Origin: Chloroflexota bacterium
GTDB taxonomy: Bacteria; Chloroflexota; Limnocylindria; Limnocylindrales; CSP1-4
Assembly (NCBI GenBank): GCA_021789355.1
Contig: JAJYJR010000402.1
Location: forward strand, 1 to 5,782
DNA: 5,782 bases
Reading direction: 5' to 3'
Of the stretch, positions 1 through 5,458 are shown piece after piece; the first letter of the stretch is position 1, and each line of letters begins with the position of its first letter. Both the position numbers and the translations under genes were made by a program. The notes under the pieces were generated by a model. The model ran no database searches. It saw only the letters and a program-made list of their open reading frames with translations, and had not been told where the DNA came from.

Positions 1-1
1 G

Positions 2-160
2 CACGTGGTCGAGCTCCAGGCCGGTCCCGAGCGGGCCGTCGCCGCGACCAAGACGTACCTCGCCGAGATCGCGGTGATCGCGCTGCTCTCGGGGGCGCTC
101 GCCGGGGATGCTCGATCCCGGCGCGAGGGATTCCCCGTCTCCCGGGAGTCGACCGCCCCG
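2..160 (+). pseudogene. SIS-domain sugar isomerase/deaminase remnant (cut by window start, C-terminus lost)
   Basis: The first complete codons (frame beginning at base 2) encode [19 protein letters not shown] followed by a hydrophobic helix, [14 protein letters not shown]. The AGPE-(R/L)-(A/S)-VAATKTY signature is characteristic of SIS (sugar isomerase) domains of the GlmS/AgaS/FrlB type, which bind phosphorylated amino sugars. In such proteins roughly another 180-200 residues should follow, including the second SIS domain. Here the recognisable similarity stops after about 36 residues, and the same frame runs into the start of the ROK-like remnant around base 170. The gene is therefore truncated by a deletion, or the two were fused by one. 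The upstream part lies outside the window, and an intact copy elsewhere cannot be excluded. Family assignment is fairly secure; the exact substrate is not. A pairing of a SIS isomerase with a ROK protein suits an amino-sugar catabolic operon. Confidence 0.7.
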
Positions 161-169
161 ATCGGCCGT

Positions 170-1009
170 CATCTCGACGGGTGCCGCATCGGCTTCGACC
201 TCGGCGCGAGTGACCGCAAGGTCGCCGCGGTCATCGACGGGCGGGTGGTGTTCAGCGAGGAGGTCCGCTGGGACCCGGTCGCACGAGGACCCGCAGTGGC
301 ACGTTGACGAGACCAACGCCTCCTTGCGGAGCGCGGCGGCGCACCTGCCGCGGGTGGATGCGATCGGTAGCAGCGCGGCCGGCGTGTACGTGGACAGCGA
401 GGTGCGCGTCGCGTCGCTGTTCCGCGGGGTGCCCCGCGAGCGCTTCGAGCGGCGCGTCCGCCGGATCTTCCGCGAGCTGCGCGATGCCTGGGGCGGCGTG
501 CCGTCCGTGGTCGTGAACGACGGGGAGGTGACCGCGCTCGCCGGGGCGATGCTGTCGGGCGTGGGAGGGCTTCTCGGCGTCGTCATGGGACCAAGCGAGG
601 CGGCGGGCTACGTCACGCCCGAGGGCAGGCTCACCTCCTGGCTGGACGAGCTCGCGTTCGTCCCGATCGATGCTGCGCCCGATGCGCCCGTGGACGAGTG
701 GTCGGGCGACCGGGGGTGCGGCGCGCGGTACCTGTGGCAGCAGGCGGTGGGCGATGAGCAGGCCGTGCGCGTCTGCGAGACGCTGGGGGTCTATCTCGGC
801 TACGCGCTGCTCGAGTACCGTGAGCTCTACGACTACCGGCACGTGTACTGCTGGGCCGCATGATGACGAGGAGCCGCGGCGCGATCATTCGTGATCGGGC
901 TCGGGACGTGCTGCGGGTGGAGGACCCGGCGACAGCCGAGTCGATCGCCTTCCACGAGATCTCGGAGCGCGACAAGCGGTATGGCCAGGCAGTCGCGGCG
1001 GCGTCTTGC
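170..1009 (+). pseudogene. ROK-family sugar-kinase-like gene, broken by two frameshifts
   Basis: Pieces of one ROK-type protein lie in two frames. The first piece (from 170) carries the phosphate-binding strand-turn [17 protein letters not shown] and ends near VRWDPVA at about 281. The match then continues one frame over with [29 protein letters not shown], a catalytic-Asp segment VVNDGEVTALAG, the second phosphate segment GVVMGPSEAAGYVTPEG and PVDEWSGDRGCG, ending at a TGA after RHVYCWAA. From about 848 the original frame resumes with [13 protein letters not shown] and ends with [17 protein letters not shown] proteins phosphorylate sugars such as glucose or N-acetylmannosamine, or regulate sugar operons; this product would not be made intact. 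Between QQAV (near 750) and GDEQAVRVCETLG a segment of some tens of residues normally present seems missing. The usual Thr in the GTSEAAG-like turn is Pro. The frame is clear and decay is well supported; the precise sugar is unknown. Confidence 0.8.
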
Positions 1010-1086
1010 CGGCGCCGGCGTAGGCCCACAGCGGGTCGGTCTCCGCCTCCGGCTCGTTCCTGGTCGCGGCTGTGCCGGCGCTCCGC

Positions 1087-1092
1087 TATACT
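1087..1092 (+). promoter_or_regulatory. Probable -10 box of the tRNA-Pro gene
   Basis: TATACT matches the bacterial -10 consensus TATAAT at five of six positions and stands out in very GC-rich sequence. It lies 41 bases before the mature tRNA 5' end, giving a leader of about 35 bases. No convincing TTGACA-like -35 is seen at 16-18 bp spacing, so the call rests on the -10 and on position. Confidence 0.45.
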
Positions 1093-1104
1093 CGCTCGGC
1101 TCGT

Positions 1105-1127
1105 GCGGCACTTGGTGCCGCCGGCAC
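1105..1127 (+). other. Competing hairpins in the tRNA-Pro 5' leader
   Basis: GCGGCAC (1105-1111) pairs perfectly with GTGCCGC (1115-1121) across a 3-base loop. The same GTGCC (1115-1119) can instead pair with a second GGCAC at 1123-1127, so the two stems exclude each other. The two left arms are part of a direct repeat, CGGCACTT, at 1106-1113 and 1122-1129. The structure sits between the -10 box and the mature tRNA 5' end, in the part removed by RNase P. It may be a processing aid, the decayed terminator of the upstream locus, or chance. Confidence 0.4.
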
Positions 1128-1133
1128 TTCGGT

Positions 1134-1210
<77 letters not shown>

Positions 1211-1293
1211 TTTGTTCTATTTGGTGCTCATAACCGACTCACGAACCGTCGCCGCTGCTACCCCCGACCGTGGTTGACACGGGACGCTTGGGT

Positions 1294-1315
1294 CGGCGGT
1301 GCGACATCACCGCCG
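1294..1315. terminator. Hairpin between the tRNA and the convergent SIR2 gene; possible terminator
   Basis: CGGCGGTG (1294-1301) and CACCGCCG (1308-1315) are perfect reverse complements, forming an 8-bp stem with a 6-base loop. It lies 84 bases after the tRNA and 106 bases after the end of the oppositely oriented SIR2 gene, where transcription from both sides would have to stop. No T-run follows on either strand, so it is not a classical intrinsic terminator, although high-GC actinobacteria often lack the U-tract. Confidence 0.4.
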
Positions 1316-1364
1316 GTATTCCCGGGAGTGGCTTCGTGTTCGCTGGGGCCCACTGGGTATCGCC

Positions 1365-1385
1365 GATCAGTGTGAGTGACTGATC
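1365..1385. repeat. 7-bp inverted repeat GATCAGT / ACTGATC
   Basis: GATCAGT at 1365-1371 and ACTGATC at 1379-1385 are perfect reverse complements with a 7-base spacer. The repeat sits 36 bases beyond the stop codon of the minus-strand SIR2 gene, so a role in 3' end formation or mRNA stability is possible. There is no T-rich tail on either strand. The rest of 1211-1420 contains no gene that I can support; the first 40 bases after the tRNA are noticeably more AT-rich than the surroundings. Confidence 0.35.
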
Positions 1386-1420
1386 CATCATCGGGTTCGG
1401 CGGCTAAGGGAGGCTCCCAC

Positions 1421-3001
1421 CTAGCCTGCCTCCGGCGGACAGAACCTTGCGATCGTCGCCCGCTGCTCATCCCAATGGGCCAGGCGTCGCGGGTCCGACA
1501 GCAGCAGCGACAGACGATCGAGTTCGTCGAGTTCGGCCAGACAGCTCCTGCAATCACCAAGCCGCGCAAGCGCCACCGCGTACCCGGCGAGGACATCGAA
1601 GCGAGCATGAAGACTGCGTTCTGGAAGGCTGGACGCCCGCGACCTAGCTCTCCGATAGGGGACCAGGATCCAGCGTTTGAGCCTTGCTGAGCGCAGCGCG
1701 AGGCGGCCCGCCAGCAGCAAGCGCAGACGTCCCTCGTACAGGTCCGTCAGCATCGCCTGGATGTCGACGCCGACGGGATCCGCGCCGACAGCGCGGGCAT
1801 CGGCAAGCGCGGCCCGCTGAATCCGGAATAACCGCGGAAGGCGCGCAACCAAGCTCGGGTGCCGTCCAGCGAGTGAGACAGTCATCGACAGGTAGCCGAA
1901 CAGTGGGCCCTGCGTCTCGGCGTGCGCCACGCCGGGGCGCCGACGGAGAGTGGAGTACACATGGCCAACGACGTTGCGTGCCGCCATCTCCCCGCGGTCG
2001 CCGCCGCGAGCGTTTGCCCAGAGCGTCAGCGCGCGCTCCTCGCGTGCTGATGCCCACTCCGGCACCTGTTGCGCCTCTATGGCCGCGACATCGAAGGCGC
2101 GCAGGGCGAGGCGCTCGTGGCCAGCGCGGCGCAGCGAGATGCCCGCGAAGCGGGACACGCCCGACACCGAGCAGGCGCTAGCGAGATCGACCCGCACCTG
2201 AGGGCGTTTCGCAGGAGGGTGGGCCGCGACTGCGTCTGCCAAACGTCGGGCAGCGGCGCCATCGACATCGAGTCGGCCCAGAATCTCATCGGCGCTGCCG
2301 ACGATCGGCCGGATGGAGGCGACCTCGCGCAGCAAGGGTGAAACACCCCGCTTCGATCCGGCCGTGTGGTGCACCCAGAAGAGCGGCAGGTCGCGCGGGC
2401 GATCAGCGAGCGTCGCGCGCAGAACGGGAGGCACGTCCGGGTCGACGCCTCGCCAGCCGACGAAACACATGGGGTGCCGGCTGAAGACATGCAGCAGCAA
2501 ATCCCGCCGCCGCCCCGTCGTCGTCGTGCCGACATGCTCGAGCGCAGCCAGGCAGCTCGATGTTCGCTGCAACGACCCGTGAATCTTGAACAAGGCGCCA
2601 CGCTGCACGTCGCGCTCCCACTCGGCGAAGCCGGTGTCGTCGGCGGCGTCCCGATCGAAGCGTGTGCGCCCTTCCCAGGTGCGCTCGATCAGCCGGTCGT
2701 AGTTGGTCGTGATGACAGAATGTCCGGCGTCCAACCATTGGCCCAGGAAGGCGTGGGCAAGCGACGGCGTCGCAGCTGCGTCGAACTCCCGCAGATGATC
2801 CAGGAACGCCGGCACCGCTGGCTGACATATCTGCCAGAGGTCGTTGAGGACCATCTCGAAGCCGACTGTCCCAAGGCCGGGAATGACGGGGATGACGCGA
2901 CGTAGCCGAGGACTACGGTCAGCCGCCGCCTCGACCAGGCGGGCGATCAGCTCGGTCGTGCTCGGAAGCATAGTCGGGCCCGAAGAGATGCCGGCGCCCA
3001 C
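1421..3001 (-). CDS. SIR2-family protein (NADase-type) with helical TPR-like C-terminus; abnormal 5' end
   Basis: From the GTG at 2999-3001 the frame is open for 526 codons. Visible SIR2 motifs in order are the Rossmann turn GAGISSG (residues 2-8), TTNYDRLIER (98-107, NAD-binding Asn100), FKIHGSL (138-144, catalytic-type His141) and FVGWRGVDPD (180-189). The SIR2 core ends near residue 230. The rest is Leu/Ala/Arg-rich helical sequence ending in TPR-like pairs, including GYAVALARLGDCRSCLAEL near the C-terminus. In defence proteins such SIR2 domains hydrolyse NAD+ after phage sensing, killing or arresting the cell; this role is inferred from architecture. The GTG start is merely the longest standard start: it would remove the first beta strand, since the same frame continues upstream with AEADAQLVFFVGAG back to a TGA at 3083-3085. 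The true product is probably about 554 residues, begun at ATG 3084-3086 if one base is removed near 3059-3060. No adjacent partner gene is visible. The motifs are intact, so decay beyond the 5' end is not evident. Confidence 0.85.
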   Translation of the reverse strand: MGAGISSGPTMLPSTTELIARLVEAAADRSPRLRRVIPVIPGLGTVGFEMVLNDLWQICQPAVPAFLDHLREFDAAATPSLAHAFLGQWLDAGHSVITTNYDRLIERTWEGRTRFDRDAADDTGFAEWERDVQRGALFKIHGSLQRTSSCLAALEHVGTTTTGRRRDLLLHVFSRHPMCFVGWRGVDPDVPPVLRATLADRPRDLPLFWVHHTAGSKRGVSPLLREVASIRPIVGSADEILGRLDVDGAAARRLADAVAAHPPAKRPQVRVDLASACSVSGVSRFAGISLRRAGHERLALRAFDVAAIEAQQVPEWASAREERALTLWANARGGDRGEMAARNVVGHVYSTLRRRPGVAHAETQGPLFGYLSMTVSLAGRHPSLVARLPRLFRIQRAALADARAVGADPVGVDIQAMLTDLYEGRLRLLLAGRLALRSARLKRWILVPYRRARSRASSLPERSLHARFDVLAGYAVALARLGDCRSCLAELDELDRLSLLLSDPRRLAHWDEQRATIARFCPPEAG

Positions 3002-3086
3002 GAAGAAGACGAGCTGCGCGTCGGCCTCAGCGACGAGTCGCGACAGCTCCTCTAGATTCCGGTTCGCACTCGTCGATGACCGTCAT
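3002..3086 (-). other. Missing N-terminus of the SIR2 gene, out of frame by one base
   Basis: Reading the minus strand from ATG 3084-3086 gives MTVIDECEP, then the frame runs off to a TGA at 3027-3029. One base away, the SIR2 frame reads NLEELSRLVAEADAQLVFF and enters GAGISSG. Dropping a single G at 3059-3060 joins both into a continuous, natural-looking N-terminus. Between the TGA at 3083-3085 and GTG 2999-3001, the SIR2 frame contains no ATG, GTG or TTG. A purine-rich stretch (AGGGAG) lies about 14 bases before the ATG, too far for a strong ribosome site. Alternatives are initiation at CTG 3044-3046, a sequencing error, or programmed frameshifting. Confidence 0.6.
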
Positions 3087-3537
3087 CGTTGCAGCGACTG
3101 CTCCCTGCTCGTGATTTGTCGCGAACCGTACTGGGTTCCGTAGACCAACCGAGGTGCATCCCCGTTCTGGAGTGTTCGCGCTCCGGAGTGGCGCGGCAGG
3201 CTCGTCAGAGAGCTCGCTCCAGGCGCTTCAGACACTGGATCAACTGGCCGGGCGCGAATCCGCCGTCGCTCTTCACCCTGCACCCATCCCAGAGCTGGAA
3301 GAGCCACCCCTTCGCCGGGTTTGGCCTCCCGGCCGCTGCCCGCGCCCGATGCACAGCGCCCAGCGGTGACGAGGGTGTCTACCCCGTCGCCCTTTGCCGT
3401 CACGCGCACGCCGACAGACTCGCCGTCGCGGCGGAGGCCCTGGACCTGCGCGCGATCCAGCCCTCGTCGATGCCCTCGCGCTGCTCACCGTGCGAGCCCG
3501 AGGCAGAGCCTCGCCGGGGCCGAAACCCCTGACGTCG
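3087..3537 (-). other. 450-base gap without a supported gene; possible coding remnant on the minus strand
   Basis: No open frame here resembles a family I know. On the minus strand one frame is open from a TGA at about 3485-3487 down to the TGA at 3083-3085. Its upstream half (about 3365-3470) has strongly G/C-biased third positions and reads LDRAQVQGLRRDGES followed by VGVRVTAKGDGVDTLV. The downstream half loses the codon bias and looks random. This frame has only a GTG (3407-3409) as start and no clear ribosome site. It is the same frame as the SIR2 gene, separated by the single TGA, and that TGA overlaps the ATG at 3084-3086 as ATGA. A decayed or shortened upstream gene is possible, but it is not supported well enough to call. 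A small inverted repeat, GAACC (3123-3127) / GGTTC (3134-3138), lies in the probable promoter region of the SIR2 gene. Confidence 0.3.
3499..3529 (-). terminator. Tandem hairpins downstream of the AbiE operon
   Basis: Just beyond the stop of the toxin gene, the minus strand first meets GGGG (3526-3529) / CCCC (3516-3519) with a 6-base loop. It then meets CGAGGC / GCCTCG (3499-3513), a perfect 6-bp stem with a 3-base loop. The position 9-40 bases after the stop codon fits a transcription end point. No T-run follows, so this is a candidate only. Confidence 0.38.
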
Positions 3538-4434
3538 TCACCGCGTCCACCGCACCTCCAGTGGGCTCCATGTCGCCCGTGCCGTCCCGTCGAGCAGCGG
3601 GTCGAGGAACGGCGCGACGACGGCCAATGCGTCATCGAGCGTCCGGGCGACGGGCAGGAGGGAGCGTCCTGCCTCTGCGCCGTACCCCGCCTCCCATAGC
3701 GCCCGATCCGGAACCGCAAATCGGTCCGGCAGCCGGAGGCCTCGGCGGGCGGCCTCCGAGCGGAGCGCGGTCGCCTGCGCCTGGGCCTCGACGGACGTTG
3801 AGATGACGATCGCGACCAGGTCGACGAGGTCCTTGTAGCGGGTGGAGGGAAGCTCCATTGGGCCATGCCGCTCGAGGATCGCCCAGACCTCGTCGGCGAT
3901 GTGATCGACGAGCGGATACGCCCGATAGCCGTGCTGCTCGACGTCAGGCATGACGACCCGCGCCAGGGGAGGCACGTCGTCGGGCTGGCCGGTCATGTGC
4001 AGTTCGTCGCCGACGAGATCGACGTGGAAGGACGCCCACGGGACCGCCCCGACGAGCGCCGTGACGGGCAGCCGGACGCCGGTCGCAACGTCGCCGATCG
4101 ATTGGCGCGGGCCGATCTCGAAGCGAAACCAGTCGCCGATGTCACGACCGGCCGCCTCGCGGAGGTCGGCCTCGGCCGTCTCGAGGGCCGTCGTGCGATA
4201 CAGATCGACGTCGATCGTCGCGCGTACCCCGATGTCGCGCGCGAGCAGCGCGGTCGCGCCCTTGACGATCCAGTCATCGTCGACGAGGTACAGCCGCTCG
4301 AGCAGTCGGTCGTACGCCATCTGGCGCTGCAGCTGGGCGAGCGACCAGCGGCCCGGCGCCGCCTGTGCCCGGAGCCTGTCGGTGAGGGCCCGGCGGAAGG
4401 CGGCCGGGCTCCCGTACGAGCCACCGCTGGTCAT
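3538..4434 (-). CDS. AbiEii-like nucleotidyltransferase toxin of a type IV toxin-antitoxin pair
   Basis: The 298-residue product shows the layout of the AbiEii family (DNA polymerase beta-like nucleotidyltransferase). WIVKGATALLARD (residues 55-67) corresponds to the conserved KGGTALL motif. TIDVDLYR (73-80) holds the paired acidic residues Asp75 and Asp77 expected to bind metal, and HVDLVGD (137-143) may supply the next acidic position. The tract YPLVDHIADEVWAI (173-186) and the family-typical KDLVDLVAI (201-209) complete the set. Length matches the family norm of about 290-300. Related toxins block growth by transferring nucleotides to RNA targets, tRNA in the best-studied cases, and act bacteriostatically. 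The ATG at 4432-4434 overlaps the antitoxin stop as ATGA, a sign of translational coupling. Gly to Ala in the KGG motif (KGATAL) is a small departure from consensus. The protein looks intact; the specific target cannot be read from sequence. Confidence 0.88.
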   Translation of the reverse strand: MTSGGSYGSPAAFRRALTDRLRAQAAPGRWSLAQLQRQMAYDRLLERLYLVDDDWIVKGATALLARDIGVRATIDVDLYRTTALETAEADLREAAGRDIGDWFRFEIGPRQSIGDVATGVRLPVTALVGAVPWASFHVDLVGDELHMTGQPDDVPPLARVVMPDVEQHGYRAYPLVDHIADEVWAILERHGPMELPSTRYKDLVDLVAIVISTSVEAQAQATALRSEAARRGLRLPDRFAVPDRALWEAGYGAEAGRSLLPVARTLDDALAVVAPFLDPLLDGTARATWSPLEVRWTR

Positions 4435-5195
4435 GCCGATCGAGGTGGTGCGGTGGCCGAAGGCGAGGGATCACTCGCCTTCATAGCGGCTCGCGCGATG
4501 TGATCACGGGCCTCTTGCATCCAGCGCGGCGTGTCAGCGTCGCCGATGAGGTCGAGCAGCCAGCGGAGGAGCACAAGCCCGTCGCCGCGGCGCAGGCCGT
4601 ACCGCGCGGCATAGGGTGCGAGTTCATCAGCGAAGGTGCCCGGATAGTCGTACACGGCGCGGATCGCTACCACGACGATGCGGGCCACAGCCTCGGTGTC
4701 TTCGCGGTCGTCGAGCAGGTCAGCGGCGATCCGCGAGGGTCGTGTGACAGGGAGGCCGCGAAGCGTGAGCCACTCTCCCGGTATGAGCCGCCGCTGGTGC
4801 AGCCGGACGTCGGGCCGGCGCGACTGCCGTCGGGACGGCAGGGTGAACTCCTGGCGGTCGGCTGGCAGGTCGCCGAGGCCGTAGAGGGCCGCGGCGGAGC
4901 GATGCGAGACCACGCCCTGCTCGGCCGTTCGCTCCCAGGCCGGGACTGCCGGAGCAAGCTGCAGCCAGGTCGCCCGGAGCTCTGCGTGGTCGGGCATCGG
5001 CGCCCCCCGCAGGTGGTACACGCCGGTGGCCAGGCGCTCGAGCACGCCCTCGGACGCCAGGCGCTGAAGGGTCGCGCGCGACACGCCAGTGAGCTCCGCC
5101 TGCTGGCGCGTGATGAGGCCCCACTGGTCTTCCGCGAGGCTTGAGAGCCGGCCGAGGGTCGAGTAGCGGGCCATTGCTGCTGCATGATATCGCAA
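4431..5195 (-). CDS. AbiEi-like winged-helix antitoxin / transcriptional regulator
   Basis: The longest reading starts at TTG 5193-5195 (254 residues), but ATG 5172-5174, giving MARYSTLGRLSSLAEDQ and 247 residues, is the more natural start. No strong ribosome site precedes either. In the longer numbering, residues 24-63 (QWGLITRQQAELTGVSRATL and onward to TGVYHL) form the N-terminal winged helix of the type IV AbiEi antitoxin family. There follow WLQLAP, SHRSAAALYGLGDLP, VRLHQRRLIPGEWLTLRGLP and VTRPSRIAADLLDD, all typical of the AbiEi C-terminal domain. Antitoxins of this family repress their own operon through the winged helix and neutralise the toxin's effect without forming a stable complex with it. 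The gene is first in a two-gene operon, with the toxin start embedded in its stop codon. The last 25 residues (from ARDHIARAAM on) are low-complexity and probably disordered. Assignment is firm from motif plus partner; the start is uncertain. Confidence 0.88.
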   Translation of the reverse strand: MRYHAAAMARYSTLGRLSSLAEDQWGLITRQQAELTGVSRATLQRLASEGVLERLATGVYHLRGAPMPDHAELRATWLQLAPAVPAWERTAEQGVVSHRSAAALYGLGDLPADRQEFTLPSRRQSRRPDVRLHQRRLIPGEWLTLRGLPVTRPSRIAADLLDDREDTEAVARIVVVAIRAVYDYPGTFADELAPYAARYGLRRGDGLVLLRWLLDLIGDADTPRWMQEARDHIARAAMKASDPSPSATAPPRSA

Positions 5196-5258
5196 ACGTG
5201 AGACACATCGCAGTGGATGGCAGAAGCCTTATCTGCAAAGTGGCTCTTCCATGAGCCA
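5189..5258 (-). promoter_or_regulatory. Inverted and direct repeats upstream of the antitoxin gene; candidate operator
   Basis: GCAGA (5220-5224) / TCTGC (5232-5236) with a 7-base spacer and TGGCTC (5241-5246) / GAGCCA (5253-5258) with a 6-base spacer are two adjacent inverted repeats. Their centres are about 21 bp apart, two helical turns. A direct repeat ATCGCA also occurs at 5189-5194 and 5207-5212. AbiEi antitoxins are known to autorepress by binding inverted repeats in their promoter, so this is the expected place. A TATCAT at 5183-5188, read on the minus strand, could be a -10 for a nearly leaderless message from ATG 5172-5174, but no good -35 accompanies it. The rest of 5259-5406 shows no gene or site I can support. 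Confidence 0.35.
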
Positions 5259-5442
5259 TCCCGCAGCAGTTGGCGCAGATATCCCCGTGCCGGCGCGAGT
5301 CTTTTCCGAAGTCCCACCAAACCGCCATCTGGAAGGTTGCACGAGCCGTGGCGAAGCGTCGAGGTCAGGGACCAACCGAAAGCGGAGGGGAGCCCCGCGG
5401 AGCGCGTGAACCGCCCTGACTTCGATGGAGACTCCACCGCTT

Positions 5443-5447
5443 GGAGG
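5443..5447 (+). promoter_or_regulatory. Ribosome binding site of the IS3 OrfA gene
   Basis: GGAGG, followed by AAG, lies 11 bases before the ATG at 5459-5461 and is the only strong Shine-Dalgarno sequence near it. It supports this ATG over the ATG at 5451-5453, which is in another frame. Confidence 0.6.
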
Positions 5448-5458
5448 AAGATGGAGTC

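Noticed and set aside
252..842. Long open frame on the minus strand opposite the ROK-like remnant
   Set aside because: It mirrors the codon bias of the plus-strand gene and its translation is rich in Arg/Pro/His with no recognisable motif.
1274..1302. TTGACA at 1274-1279 as a -35 box for a plus-strand promoter
   Set aside because: No acceptable -10 follows at 16-18 bp spacing, and no plus-strand gene lies downstream.
1408..1418. GGGAG-G-CTCCC palindrome at the SIR2 stop as a terminator
   Set aside because: The spacer is a single base, so at most a 4-bp stem can form, and there is no T-run.
1684..2905. Several plus-strand open frames opposite the SIR2 gene
   Set aside because: They are antisense shadows of the conserved minus-strand SIR2 gene; their translations are Arg/Ser/Pro-rich with no family motif.
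3273..3866. 197-codon minus-strand open frame spanning the toxin 3' end and the gap
   Set aside because: The translation is dominated by Arg, Ser and Pro and overlaps the real toxin frame; it is a typical GC-rich spurious frame.
3865..4503. Plus-strand open frame of 212 codons opposite the toxin and antitoxin
   Set aside because: Antisense to two well-supported genes, with no motif and no ribosome site.
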